A stretch of DNA of 64,000 nucleotides from Microbacterium galbinum. GTDB lineage: Bacteria; Actinomycetota; Actinomycetes; Actinomycetales; Microbacteriaceae. The stretch lies in NCBI RefSeq assembly GCF_023091225.1, contig NZ_JAHWXM010000001.1:2563913-2627912 (forward strand), written 5' to 3'. Positions 26,357-35,333 of the stretch are shown here, in pieces; position 1 is the first letter of the stretch, and the number at the start of each line of letters is the position of its first letter. The notes under the pieces are model-generated. The model was not told the DNA's origin and made no database searches. It was given only the letters and a program-made list of their open reading frames with translations. Made by a program: the position numbers and the translations under genes.

Positions 26357-27340
26357 ATGACCACGATCTACGACGTCGCGTCGCGCGCCGGAGTGTCACC
26401 GGCGACCGTCTCGCGCGTGTTCAACGGCACGAAGGTCTCGCCCGAGAAGGTCGAGGCCGTGCGCCGTGCGGCCGCCGATCTCGACTTCACGCCCAACCGT
26501 GCCGCCCGCAGCCTGCGCACGCAGACGTCAGAGGTGATCGCGCTCGTCATCCCCGACATCGAGAACCCGTACTTCACCGAGATGGCCCGCGGTGTCGAAG
26601 ACGTCGCGAGCGAGGCGGGGTACTCGGTCGTGCTCTGCAACTCCGATTCGCAGCCCGACAAGGAGTCGACCTACCTGCAGATCGCCATCGCCGAGCACAT
26701 GTCGGGCGTCATCATCGCCGCGGCATCCGACGCGACGAACCTCGACAGCATCCTCGCGACCGGTCGCCCCGTTGTCGCGGTCGACCGCGCCACGCGCTAC
26801 GACCTCGACGGCGTCGTGATGGCGAACCGCGAGGCGGGCATCGCGGCGACCGAGTCGCTGATCGCCGCCGGCTACCGCCGCATCGCCTACATCGGCGGGC
26901 CGGAAGACATCGACACCGCCGCCGATCGTGCCGCCGGGTGGCGGCAGGCGCTGACGGATGCCGAGCGCGAAGCCGACATCGCGGCACTGCAGCGGTTCGC
27001 GACGTTCCGGGTCGACGGGGCGCGGGCGGCGATGGAGGAGCTGTTGGCGCTCCCCGAACCACCGGATGCCGTCGTCGCCGGTAACAACCTCATCGGCGTG
27101 GGGGCGATCCAGGTGCTCACCGAACGCGGGCTGACCCCGCCGCAGATCGGCGTCGCGGTCGTCGGATCGCTCCCGTTCACGACGCTGTCGCCGACGGCCG
27201 TGAGCCTCGTGCGTCTGCCGGCGCGGCACATGGGCGTGACGGCCGCCCGCATGCTGCTCGAGCGCATCGCCGGCGACGCGCAGCCCGCCCGCACGGTCGT
27301 ACTGCGCGGCGAGACCCAGCGCGCGAGCTCGACCCGCTAG
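26357..27340 (+). CDS. LacI-family repressor of the sugar regulon
   Basis: A 327-residue LacI/GalR regulator. Helix-turn-helix TIYDVASRAGVSPATVSRVFNG is at residues 3-24 and hinge helix SEVIALVIPDIENPYF around 55; the ligand domain follows. Its position between the ABC/SDR/aldolase operon and the kinase/isomerase operon, plus nearly identical LacI-type operators at 21174 and 27472, indicates it represses both. The inducer is likely the sugar or a phosphorylated intermediate. ATG 26357 was chosen; an upstream in-frame start adds only ten atypical residues. Confidence 0.93.
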   Translation: MTTIYDVASRAGVSPATVSRVFNGTKVSPEKVEAVRRAAADLDFTPNRAARSLRTQTSEVIALVIPDIENPYFTEMARGVEDVASEAGYSVVLCNSDSQPDKESTYLQIAIAEHMSGVIIAAASDATNLDSILATGRPVVAVDRATRYDLDGVVMANREAGIAATESLIAAGYRRIAYIGGPEDIDTAADRAAGWRQALTDAEREADIAALQRFATFRVDGARAAMEELLALPEPPDAVVAGNNLIGVGAIQVLTERGLTPPQIGVAVVGSLPFTTLSPTAVSLVRLPARHMGVTAARMLLERIAGDAQPARTVVLRGETQRASSTR

Positions 27341-27357
27341 TCGCCGGCCCTGCAACT

Positions 27358-27418
27358 GGGTCCCTGAGCTTGTCGAAGGGTCCCGCCCGGGGATGCTTCG
27401 ACAGGCTCAGCACCCCAG
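27358..27418. repeat. Inverted dispersed repeat (GAGCTTGTCGAAG/CTTCGACAGGCTC)
   Basis: Two facing copies of the 22-bp unit, GGGTCCCTGAGCTTGTCGAAGG and CTTCGACAGGCTCAGCACCCC, follow the LacI gene and precede the kinase promoter. A hairpin here would separate the transcripts. Confidence 0.7.
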
Positions 27419-27440
27419 GGCTGGTGTCTCGGCTGAGGCT

Positions 27441-27452
27441 GACTACGCAACC
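27441..27452 (+). promoter_or_regulatory. Candidate second regulator site GACTACGCAACC
   Basis: GACTACGCAACC is identical to 41062-41073, in the promoter of the second LacI gene, and lies 11 nt upstream of the -35 box here. A related site is at 21121-21132. Confidence 0.5.
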
Positions 27453-27463
27453 ACAGATTCCAC

Positions 27464-27493
27464 TTGCGAGCTGAAATCGATTTCACATATCCT
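27464..27493 (+). promoter_or_regulatory. Kinase/isomerase promoter with perfect LacI operator
   Basis: TTGCGA (27464-27469), 18 nt, TATCCT (27488-27493). The perfect palindrome TGAAATCGATTTCA (27472-27485) fills the spacer. The same operator, with one change, sits on the ABC operon promoter. Confidence 0.8.
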
Positions 27494-27522
27494 GAAACCG
27501 AGCGTGATCAAGGAGGACCACC

Positions 27523-29049
27523 ATGCGATGCACCCTCGGGGTCGACGTCGGCACATCCAGCACCAAGGGCGTGCTCACGGCATCCGACGGCACGATCCTC
27601 GCCACCGCCACCCGCGCGCACGACGTCTCGCGTCCGCGCACCGGCTGGGTCGAGATGGATGCCGCGATCTGGTGGGACGAGTTCGCCTCGATCGCGCGCG
27701 AACTGATCGCCGCCCACCCGGATGCCGAGATCTCCGCCGTCGGCGTCAGCGGCATGGGCCCGTGCATCCTGCTCGCCGACGAGAACGACGAGCCCGTGCG
27801 CCCCGCCATCCTCTACGGCGTCGACACCCGCGCGACCGCGCAGATCGAGCGCATCACCTCCGACCTCGGGATCGACGAGATCACCCGCGTCGGCGGTTCG
27901 GTGCTCACCTCGCAGGCGGGCGGCCCGAAGATCGCGTGGATCGCCGAGGAGGAGCCGGATGCCTGGGCGCGCGCCCGTCGCCTCTTCATGCCGGCGTCGT
28001 GGCTCGCCCGCAAGCTCACGGGCGCCTACGTGCTCGACCACCAGTCGGCCAGCCAGGTCTCGCCGCTCTACGACATCGAGAACGAGCGCTGGCACGCTCC
28101 GTTCTGGGGCCGCTACGCGACCGCGATCGTGCAGCCGCGCCTCGCCTGGGCGGGCGACATCGCGGGAACGGTGACGGCGCAGGCATCCGAGATCACCGGT
28201 ATCCCGGCCGGCACCCCCGTCATCACCGGCACGATCGACGCCTGGACCGAGGCCGTCAGCGTCGGCGCGCACGAGGTCGGCGACCTCATGCTCATGTACG
28301 GCACGACGATGTTCCTCGTCGCGACGGGTGAGGAGACCCTCCGCACCCCGTCGATGTGGACCACCGCCGGTGCCTTCCCCGGCACCCGCAATCTCGCGGG
28401 CGGCCTCTCGACCTCGGGCGCGCTGACCGCCTGGCTCGCAGACCTGACGGATGCCGACTACCCGCAGCTCCTCGCCGAGGCCGAGGCATCCGGGGCCGGC
28501 GCCCGCGGCCTGCTCGTGCTCCCGTACTTCGCGGGGGAGCGCACCCCGATCCAGGACCCCGACGCCCGCGGCGTGATCGCCGGCCTCACCCTCGAGCACA
28601 CCCGCGGCGACCTGTACCGCGCGGCCCTCGAGGCGACCGCGCTCGGCGTGCGCCATAACGTCGAGACCATGCGCGCGGCCGGCGCCGACATCCGCCGCAT
28701 CGTCGCGGTCGGCGGCGGCACGCAGGGGCGGCTCTGGCTGCAGGTCGTCTCCGACGTCACCGGTCTCGTGCAGGAGGTTCCGGCGACCACGATCGGTGCG
28801 AGCTACGGCGCCGCCTTCCTCGCCGCGGTGGCCACGGCCGACGAGCCGCCGCTGATCACCGACTGGAACCCGGTGACCGACACGATCACCCCGAACGCCG
28901 ATCTGCGCACGACCTACGACACCCTCTTCGACCGGTACGTGCGCCTGTATTCGGCGACGGCCGACGTCGTCCACGAACTCGCCGCCGACCAGCGCGGCGC
29001 CACCCGCTCCACGACCACCGCATCCACCCCCGCATCGGAGGAATCATGA
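27523..29049 (+). CDS. FGGY-family carbohydrate kinase
   Basis: A 508-residue sugar kinase in the xylulokinase/fuculokinase branch. The phosphate-binding DVGTSSTKG is at 8-16, and the catalytic Asp is in TGTIDAWTEAV, near residue 240; the C-terminal adenosine motif is AVGGGTQGRLWLQVVSD. It is translationally coupled (ATGA) to the FucI-like isomerase, which would supply its ketose substrate. ATG 27523 follows AAGGAGG. Expected substrate: a ketose such as L-fuculose or D-ribulose; specificity cannot be read from sequence. Confidence 0.92.
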   Translation: MRCTLGVDVGTSSTKGVLTASDGTILATATRAHDVSRPRTGWVEMDAAIWWDEFASIARELIAAHPDAEISAVGVSGMGPCILLADENDEPVRPAILYGVDTRATAQIERITSDLGIDEITRVGGSVLTSQAGGPKIAWIAEEEPDAWARARRLFMPASWLARKLTGAYVLDHQSASQVSPLYDIENERWHAPFWGRYATAIVQPRLAWAGDIAGTVTAQASEITGIPAGTPVITGTIDAWTEAVSVGAHEVGDLMLMYGTTMFLVATGEETLRTPSMWTTAGAFPGTRNLAGGLSTSGALTAWLADLTDADYPQLLAEAEASGAGARGLLVLPYFAGERTPIQDPDARGVIAGLTLEHTRGDLYRAALEATALGVRHNVETMRAAGADIRRIVAVGGGTQGRLWLQVVSDVTGLVQEVPATTIGASYGAAFLAAVATADEPPLITDWNPVTDTITPNADLRTTYDTLFDRYVRLYSATADVVHELAADQRGATRSTTTASTPASEES

Positions 29050-30677
29050 CCTACACCCTGCCGACCCCGGCATCCCACCCGGCATCCGCCCCGAAGACCG
29101 CGTACCTGATCGCCTCGGGCGACCTGCGCGAAGCCGCCAACACCGGCGGCTGGCCCGTGCAGGTCGAGCTCGAGGCGGGCGTCACCGGCGTCTTCAACGA
29201 CCTCGGCTGGACCGTCATCCGCGCCAACGACGTCGACCCCGCCACCGGCCACGGTTTCATCTCGAGCCAGCGCATGGGCCTCGAGGTCTTCAAGAACATC
29301 CCGACGGATGCTCCGCTCATCGTCGCCGAGGCCGTCTGGCAGTACTCGCACCACGTGCTCGCCGGGCTCCGCACGCACCAGGGGCCGATCCTCACGGTCG
29401 CGAACTTCGCGGGCGACTGGCCCGGACTGGTCGGTCTGCTCGGGCTGAACGCCGGACTCACCAAGATGGACAAGCCCTACGCCTCGATCTGGTCGGTCGA
29501 CTTCACCGACGAGTGGTTCAAGAACGGCATCAAGGAGTGGACCGAGACTGGCGCCATCACCCACGACGCCTCGCACGTGCGCCCGCTGCTCGAGCTGCCC
29601 GACAGCCCCGAGAAGCAGCTGGGCGAGGCGCTCGCCGCAGAGCTGCTCGCCGAGAAGGCCATCATCGGCGTCTTCGACGAGGGCTGCATGGGCATGTACA
29701 ACGCCATCTTCGACGACGAGCTGCTCAACCAGACCGGCATCTACAAGGAGCGCCTGTCGCAGTCGGCGCTCTACGCCGAGATGCTCGAGGTCACCGACGA
29801 CGAGGCGAACGCCGCCTACGACTGGCTGATCGATGCGGGCATGACCTTCGTCTACGGCGAGGATGCCGCCACCGAGCTCACCCGCGAGCAGGTGCAGTGG
29901 CAGCTCAAGATGTACATCGCCGCGCTGCGCATCGCCGACGATTTCGGGCTCGACGCGGTCGGCATCCAGTACCAGCAAGGACTGAAGGACCTGGTTCCGG
30001 CGTCCGACCTCGCCGAAGGCATCCTGAACTCCACCGAGCGCCCGCCGGTCACCTCGCGCGATGGCTCGCGCGTGCTGCACGAGGGCCGCGCGTTCCCGCA
30101 CTTCAACGAGGCCGACGAGGGCGTCGCGGTCGACGCGCTCGTCACCGACCGGGTGTGGCGCGCGATGGGCCTCGTGCCCGACAACACCCTGCACGACGTG
30201 CGCTGGGGCGAGGACTACGACGGCCAGTTCGTGTGGGTCTACGAGATCTCGGGCTCGGTCCCCGCCTCGCACCTCGGCGGATGGCAGAACGCCGAGGGCT
30301 GGCGCCAGGGCCACGTGTTCTTCCCGGCCGGCGGCGCCACGATCAACGGCGTCTCGAAGCCCGGTGAGCTCGTTCTCTCGCGCGTGTTCATCGCCGACGG
30401 CATCCTGCAGGCCGACATCTTCCGGGCATCCGTCGTCGAGCTGCCCGCCGAAGAGACGCAGCGCCGCAAGGACGCCACGAACCCGGAGTGGCCGATCGCC
30501 CACGTCGTGCTGCACGGCGTCTCGCGCGACCAGTTCATGGCCCGCCACAAGGCCAACCACGCCCAGACGGTCTACGCGCCCGACGCCGAGACCGCCGACA
30601 AGGCGCTCGTCGCCAAGGCCGCGATGTTCGCCGGCATGGGCATCAAGGTCAACCTCGTCGGAGACGTCGCGGTCTGA
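29046..30677 (+). CDS. L-fucose isomerase-family protein
   Basis: A 543-residue aldose-ketose isomerase. FDEGCMGMYNAIFDDELLNQ, GIYKERLSQSAL and GIQYQQGLKDL match the FucI core that holds the catalytic metal, as does HFNEADEGVAVDALV. FucI enzymes convert L-fucose to L-fuculose and often also D-arabinose. It is somewhat shorter than the E. coli enzyme (about 590 residues). It overlaps the kinase by 4 nt. With the kinase it would yield a ketose 1- or 5-phosphate, but no phosphate aldolase of the FucA type is in view. Confidence 0.9.
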   Translation: MTYTLPTPASHPASAPKTAYLIASGDLREAANTGGWPVQVELEAGVTGVFNDLGWTVIRANDVDPATGHGFISSQRMGLEVFKNIPTDAPLIVAEAVWQYSHHVLAGLRTHQGPILTVANFAGDWPGLVGLLGLNAGLTKMDKPYASIWSVDFTDEWFKNGIKEWTETGAITHDASHVRPLLELPDSPEKQLGEALAAELLAEKAIIGVFDEGCMGMYNAIFDDELLNQTGIYKERLSQSALYAEMLEVTDDEANAAYDWLIDAGMTFVYGEDAATELTREQVQWQLKMYIAALRIADDFGLDAVGIQYQQGLKDLVPASDLAEGILNSTERPPVTSRDGSRVLHEGRAFPHFNEADEGVAVDALVTDRVWRAMGLVPDNTLHDVRWGEDYDGQFVWVYEISGSVPASHLGGWQNAEGWRQGHVFFPAGGATINGVSKPGELVLSRVFIADGILQADIFRASVVELPAEETQRRKDATNPEWPIAHVVLHGVSRDQFMARHKANHAQTVYAPDAETADKALVAKAAMFAGMGIKVNLVGDVAV

Positions 30678-30683
30678 TCCCCG

Positions 30684-30766
30684 GCCCTTCGTCTCGTCGC
30701 TTCGCTCCTCGCTCAGGAACCGGTCTTCTCCGTCGGTTCCTGAGCGGGCGAAGCGAGACGACGGGC
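30684..30766. repeat. Palindromic repeat (TTCGTCTCGTCGC type)
   Basis: GCCCTTCGTCTCGTCGCTTCG...CTCAGGAACCG faces CGGTTCCTGAGCGGGC...GACGGGC over a short loop, exactly between convergent genes (FucI and GH5). It is a copy of the element at 14943 and probably a bidirectional terminator. Confidence 0.75.
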
Positions 30767-30768
30767 GC

Positions 30769-32067
30769 TCAGACCTCCGTGTTGCGCGACACGTACGCCG
30801 TGCGCTCCACCACCGGCCGCACCAGCTCGGTGATGCCGCGCCGTTCCAGAAGCGCCGCGTCGTCGGCATCCTTCGACGTCACGAACGCGGGGTCGGCGCC
30901 GGACTCGCAGGCATCGACCCAGGCCTGGAAGATCGAGCCGCCCGGACTCATCGCCCCGCGGCTGATCGGCGTCTCGTCCTCGTCGACCTCGACCACGATG
31001 CCGAGCGTGCGCTTCGGCGCCGGGCGGCGTTCGCGCAGCTCGGGGATGAGCTCGGCGAAGCGGCGGCCGATCGGCTTGGCGGTGCCCGTCTGGTCGACGA
31101 GGCCGAGCGTGTACTCGAGGTCGGGGAAGTCGGCGAGGTCGCGGCTCACGTCGTGCGAGCACCACCACGTCACGCCCCACAGGTCGTCGGTGCGAGCGAC
31201 CGAGCGCAGCGTCGCCTCGAGGAAGTCGGGGGTCTGCTCGGGGGTGAGGCAGTTCGACGGCGCCCCGACCTCCTGCAGCCAGATCGGCTTGTGCGGGTCG
31301 GTCGCGAACGCGCGCGCGAGCTCGATCATGTACTCGGCATGACGATCGGATGCCGTCGACCGCCCGCCGTACTTCTGCGCGGTGCCGTTGAAGATCCACG
31401 AGTGCACGGTGGTCATCGCGCCGAGCCGTGAGGCCAGTGCCGGGGTGAAGCCGTGCCCGTCCATGTACCAGGCGGCGTCGTACTCGCTGTGCACGTGGCG
31501 CTGCGCGGGCGCGGATGCCTCGGCTGCATCGAGCAGCGTCGTGATCCAGTTCGCGGCCTCGGCCTCGGTGACCGGCCAGGGCGAGGGATGCGTCTGCGCC
31601 GAGAACTGGTTCGTCTCGTTGCCGAGCGTGAAGCCCAGGAAGTTCCGGGCATCCGTCAGTCGCTCGCCCAGGCGTGCGACGAGCTCGGCCTGGCCGCTGA
31701 GCGCCTCGGGGTGCGTGAACATGTTCTTGTCGTGCCAGGTGAACAGCCACGACGGGATGAAGTCGAAGCTCGACAGGTGCCCCTGGATCACGTCGACGCT
31801 CGCATCGAGTCCGAACTCCGCGGCGACGTCGACCACGGCGCGCACATCGTCGACGGCTTCTTCACGGATGAGCGTTCGGTTGGGCTGCAGCACCGTCCAC
31901 AGCGGGAAGATGCGCAGGTGGTCGAGGCCGAGATCGGCGAGGGCGGCGAAATCGCGGCGCACCTCGTCGAGGTCGAGCGACATCCACGCGTGCATCCACT
32001 TCGATCGCGGCGTGTAGTTGGCGCCGAAGCGCAGGGGGTCGGCGGGGGAGAGGGCGACGTTGTCCAT
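30769..32067 (-). CDS. Cytoplasmic GH5-like glycoside hydrolase
   Basis: A 432-residue TIM-barrel glycosidase related to GH5 mannanases. TLGNETNQF holds the acid/base Glu, and [11 protein letters not shown] the nucleophile Glu. There is no signal peptide, so it acts on imported oligosaccharides. The ATG lies exactly 6 nt after TAGGCT (plus strand 32074-32079), a leaderless start. It is convergent with the FucI gene and sits next to the sugar regulon, so it may release the monosaccharide used there, but no LacI operator is seen at its promoter. Confidence 0.82.
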   Translation of the reverse strand: MDNVALSPADPLRFGANYTPRSKWMHAWMSLDLDEVRRDFAALADLGLDHLRIFPLWTVLQPNRTLIREEAVDDVRAVVDVAAEFGLDASVDVIQGHLSSFDFIPSWLFTWHDKNMFTHPEALSGQAELVARLGERLTDARNFLGFTLGNETNQFSAQTHPSPWPVTEAEAANWITTLLDAAEASAPAQRHVHSEYDAAWYMDGHGFTPALASRLGAMTTVHSWIFNGTAQKYGGRSTASDRHAEYMIELARAFATDPHKPIWLQEVGAPSNCLTPEQTPDFLEATLRSVARTDDLWGVTWWCSHDVSRDLADFPDLEYTLGLVDQTGTAKPIGRRFAELIPELRERRPAPKRTLGIVVEVDEDETPISRGAMSPGGSIFQAWVDACESGADPAFVTSKDADDAALLERRGITELVRPVVERTAYVSRNTEV

Positions 32068-32140
32068 CCGGCCAGCCTAGCCACGGCATCCGCACGATCG
32101 CCGACCCCGGTGACGTGCGGTCAGTGAGGAACGCCCGGGG

Positions 32141-33484
32141 CTACCGCGCGCCGGAGAACGCCGCGAAGTCGGCGTACGACACGTCGGCGTAGGCGCGTGC
32201 CCAGTCGAGGATCGCCTCGCCGACCACGCGTCCGCCGCCGATGTAGCCGGCGACCTCGGTGGCGGTGACGCACTGGCTGTGCGCGCGGGCGATCACGGCG
32301 GCGCAGGCCTGCGCGTAGGTGACGAAGGGGCCGTCGTCGAGCTCCTCGACCTCGACCCCGCCCTTCATGTCGTGGAACTGCCGCACGTAGTAGTCGGCTG
32401 CCGGTCCCCGCAGGTGGCCGAGGAACGGGTCCGACACGGCCTGGAGGATCCGCTGCATCGCGACGACCCGTGCTCCCTCGCCGTGCTCGTCGATGATGTG
32501 CTGGAGCCCCGCGGGTTGATCCACCCGTCCGTACTCGACGAGCACGCTCTGTGAGGCCTGCTTCGGCTGCATCAGCAGGGTGCCGCCGGTGCCGTCCTGG
32601 AACAGCACCAGGTAGCAGCGCGTACCGACGCTCCCGACCCCCACGACTCGGCGGGCGACGTCGCTGACGTCGAAGTGCTCGAACAGCAGCGCGATGTCGG
32701 CGCTGGCGTTGCGGCGGTACTGCATGACGAGCTCGTGCACGATCGCGAGCACCTCGGGGCCGACCGGGCTCGTGGTGGGCTCCTGGTGCACGAAGCGGCG
32801 GCGGCCCGCGGCATCCGTCTCGGTCAACCGGCGCACGGCGCGCTCGCCGGTGCGGCGCTGGGCCTGCCGCACGGCCCCGCGGATCGCCTTGCGCGCGGCC
32901 GGATCGAGCAGCCCGCGCGAGGATTCGACGTCGAAGTGCGTGAAGTAGCGCGCGGTCGGGGTGAGCCGGGTCGCCCGACGGATGCCGCGGACGTACGACG
33001 CGACGGCCGCCCGCACCGCCTCGTCGATGACCTCGTCGCTGCGTCCCGTGGCCCGTCCGCCGACGACGATGCTCGCCGCGAGCCGCTTGACGTCCCATTC
33101 CCAGGGCGCCCACGCGGCCTCGTCGAAGTCGTTGAGGTCGAACATCAGGCTGCGCTCGGCCGAGGCGTAGAACCCGAAGTTCGACACGTGGGCATCGCCG
33201 CAGGACGCGACGAGGATGCCGGAGTGCGGGGCATCCGCGAGGTCCGCCGCCATGAGCGCCGCCGTGCCGCGGTAGAACGCGAAAGGGCTCGCCGCCATGC
33301 GTTCGGTGCGCAGCGGCACCAGTTCGGGGATACGGCTGCGGTTCTGGCGATCGAGGATGCCGAGGGGATCGCGGGGTGTCGTGGCGAGCGCGGCGAGGGC
33401 GCGGCGCGGGGTGCGCTTGCGTGAGGCGACGCCCCGGTCGCGCAGTGCATCGCGCGTGATCGGGGGCGTCCAATCCGGGGTCAT
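32141..33484 (-). CDS. DUF2252 protein
   Basis: A 447-residue protein of the DUF2252 family, which has a protein kinase-like core of unknown activity. Segments ASPFAFYRGTAALMAADL, SCGDAHVSNFGFY and FDLNDFDEAAWAPWEWDVKR match the family and hold residues equivalent to kinase nucleotide-binding (GDAHVSN with its HxxN catalytic loop and the following DxxD). The ATG is 6 nt after CACAAT (plus strand 33491-33496). It is divergent from the GNAT gene, with about 50 nt between starts. Confidence 0.85.
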   Translation of the reverse strand: MTPDWTPPITRDALRDRGVASRKRTPRRALAALATTPRDPLGILDRQNRSRIPELVPLRTERMAASPFAFYRGTAALMAADLADAPHSGILVASCGDAHVSNFGFYASAERSLMFDLNDFDEAAWAPWEWDVKRLAASIVVGGRATGRSDEVIDEAVRAAVASYVRGIRRATRLTPTARYFTHFDVESSRGLLDPAARKAIRGAVRQAQRRTGERAVRRLTETDAAGRRRFVHQEPTTSPVGPEVLAIVHELVMQYRRNASADIALLFEHFDVSDVARRVVGVGSVGTRCYLVLFQDGTGGTLLMQPKQASQSVLVEYGRVDQPAGLQHIIDEHGEGARVVAMQRILQAVSDPFLGHLRGPAADYYVRQFHDMKGGVEVEELDDGPFVTYAQACAAVIARAHSQCVTATEVAGYIGGGRVVGEAILDWARAYADVSYADFAAFSGAR

Positions 33485-33533
33485 GGGGTCATTGTGGCAG
33501 TCCGGCGGTGCGTACGCGTGAGAGATTTGAGGG

Positions 33534-34019
33534 ATGATCCGTGCCGCCGACCTCCGAGGGGCGGATGCCGTCGCCGTCGGGCGCCTCGTCGAGGACTACC
33601 TCCGTCAGACCGAGAGCGAGAAGGTCGCCCACGGTGCGGCGCCGGCCCCGGCATCCGATGCCCTGCCCGACGCCTACCGCCGCGAGGTCGACGACCCGGC
33701 GGATGCCTACGGCGACTGCCGCGTGTTCGTCGCCGAGCTCGACGGCGAGGTGGTCGGGGTGGTGGTGCTGCGACCCGATGCCGAGGGCGTCGAGATCAAG
33801 CGGCTCTGGGCGTCGCCCGAGGTGCGGGGCCGGGGTGTGGGATCGGGGCTGCTCGACGCGGCGATCGCGGCCGGCTCCGGCGACGTGCGCCTGTCGGTCT
33901 GGGACTGGCGGGGCGACGTCATCCGCCTTTACGAGTCGCGCGGGTTCGTGCGCGTGCCCTCGTGGGACGCTCGTCCGGCCCTCGTCTGCATGCGCTTCTC
34001 TCCTCGTGAGGGGTCGTGA
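33534..34019 (+). CDS. GNAT-family N-acetyltransferase
   Basis: A 161-residue acetyltransferase. The acetyl-CoA motif A is LWASPEVRGRGVGSGLLDAAI at about 92-112; the C-terminal beta strand VIRLYESRGFVR is typical of GNATs. It is predicted to acetylate small molecules or proteins; the acceptor is unknown. ATG 33534 lies 6 nt after GAGATT. Confidence 0.87.
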   Translation: MIRAADLRGADAVAVGRLVEDYLRQTESEKVAHGAAPAPASDALPDAYRREVDDPADAYGDCRVFVAELDGEVVGVVVLRPDAEGVEIKRLWASPEVRGRGVGSGLLDAAIAAGSGDVRLSVWDWRGDVIRLYESRGFVRVPSWDARPALVCMRFSPREGS

Positions 34020-34116
34020 CACGCCGCACCGGAACCTCGACGCGCGGCGTGTGCTGACCCCTCGCGGCACGGGAATCGGGCTTTCGGGCCCGCCGCTGCG
34101 GTGGCACGATGGCGCC

Positions 34117-34530
34117 ATGGCCACCGTCGACGATGTCCGCGCGATCGCGCTCGCACTCCCCGGCGCGCTGGAGAGAGTGGGCGGGCATACCGGCGAGCCC
34201 GCGTGGCGCGTGTCGTCCGGCCAGTTCGCGTGGATGCGCGGTCCCCGCGCCACCGATCTCGCCCAGCTCGCCGCCCTCGACCGCGCCTGGCCCGACGGCG
34301 ACGTGCTCGGGGTGCGCGTCGACGGCCTCGACGAGAAGGAGGCGTTGCTCGCGGCCGAGCCCATGGCGCTCTTCACCATCCCGCACTTCGACGGCTATCC
34401 CGCCGTGCTCGTGCGCCTCGACAGGATCGACGGTGAGCGTCTGGCCGAACTGATCGCGGATGCCTGGCTCACCCGCGCGCCCGCCCGCATCGCCCGCGCG
34501 TGGCTGGCCGAGCGCGGCCTGGAGGCCTGA
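34117..34530 (+). CDS. MmcQ/YjbR-family protein
   Basis: A 137-residue protein of the MmcQ/YjbR superfamily (CyaY-like fold, DNA-binding in some members). The VDDVRAIALALPGALE start and FTIPHFDGYPAVLVRLDRI segment are typical, and AWLTRAPARIARAWL ends the fold. ATG 34117 lies 6 nt after CACGAT. Function is unknown; a palindromic 67-bp repeat follows. Confidence 0.83.
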   Translation: MATVDDVRAIALALPGALERVGGHTGEPAWRVSSGQFAWMRGPRATDLAQLAALDRAWPDGDVLGVRVDGLDEKEALLAAEPMALFTIPHFDGYPAVLVRLDRIDGERLAELIADAWLTRAPARIARAWLAERGLEA

Positions 34531-34535
34531 CGCGG

Positions 34536-34602
34536 CGAGGCACCACTTTCGCCGCGGGACACCACGGGAGACGTGATGTCTCGCGACCGAAGTGGTGTCT
34601 CG
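34536..34602. repeat. 67-bp palindromic repeat, copy 1 (GGTGTCTCG type)
   Basis: The outer arms CGAGGCACCACTTT and AAGTGGTGTCTCG flank an inner GGGACACCACG and CGTGATGTCTC pair. It lies between convergent genes and is one of three 67-bp copies (37792, 59599). Confidence 0.8.
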
Positions 34603-34624
34603 GCGAGGAGGCGACCAGCTCGCG

Positions 34625-35212
34625 TCAGGCAGGCGGCAACCGCAGCACGTCGGGGGACTCGCCGCCGGTGAGGTCGTCGGCGATGCGGATGCTGCGCGCC
34701 AGATCGTCGAGTGCACCGTCGAGGGTGCCGAAGCGCTCGCGCTCGCTGCAGATCGCGGTGAGGGTGACGAGGTGCGTCCCCGTATCCCATGTGTAGGTCG
34801 TGAACGGCGGGGCGCTCGGCGACGGCGGCATCGCGACGACGAGCTTCTCGCCCGCGCCGAGGGCCGTGCGGAACGAGACCGTGTCGTCGTACTCCATCGG
34901 CATCGACGCCCGCGCGATGCGCACCTCGGGGGTGAGTTCCTGCGTCGTCGCCATCGCGACGACCAGCTCGGGGTCGGCCTTCCACGTCCACACCAGCACG
35001 CGCCCGTCGGCGCGCTTCATGAGCATGGGGGCGGCCTGGCTCATCATCCACGCGCCGAGGCGCGACCCCGGACGCTCGGTCGCGCCGAGGGCCGCGTTCG
35101 CCTGGCCCAGCAGCATCCGGATGGCCGCCTTGCGGTGGCGTCGGCCCTTCCAGCCCAGCGAGTCGGTCACGGGGATCCACAGCGAGGGGTCGGCATCCGC
35201 AGTCAGGCGCAT
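34625..35212 (-). CDS. Conserved hypothetical protein
   Basis: A 195-residue protein that I do not recognise. It starts MRLTADADPSLWIPVTDSLG; a basic stretch (KGRRHRKAAIRM) and an Arg/Met helix follow, and the C-terminal half is beta-rich with an SERERFGTLDGALDDLARSI helix. No signal peptide or membrane helix is seen. The ATG lies 6 nt after TACCGT (plus strand 35219-35224), a leaderless start. It is divergent from the glycosyltransferase pair. Confidence 0.65.
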   Translation of the reverse strand: MRLTADADPSLWIPVTDSLGWKGRRHRKAAIRMLLGQANAALGATERPGSRLGAWMMSQAAPMLMKRADGRVLVWTWKADPELVVAMATTQELTPEVRIARASMPMEYDDTVSFRTALGAGEKLVVAMPPSPSAPPFTTYTWDTGTHLVTLTAICSERERFGTLDGALDDLARSIRIADDLTGGESPDVLRLPPA

Positions 35213-35333
35213 GTCTCCACGGTAGACGGTGTTGCCGGGAGGATGCCGGTGGGCCTCGAAGCCCCGCCCAGGGGCCTCGGGTAGAGTTGCCAGCGCCCTC
35301 CGGGGCACCCCTGGCCGCGAACCGTAAGGCAGC

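Noticed and set aside
35225..35333. A possible riboswitch in the leader of the glycosyltransferase operon
   Set aside because: The stretch is GC-rich and can fold, but I could match it to no known riboswitch core and it also contains the promoter of the divergent gene.
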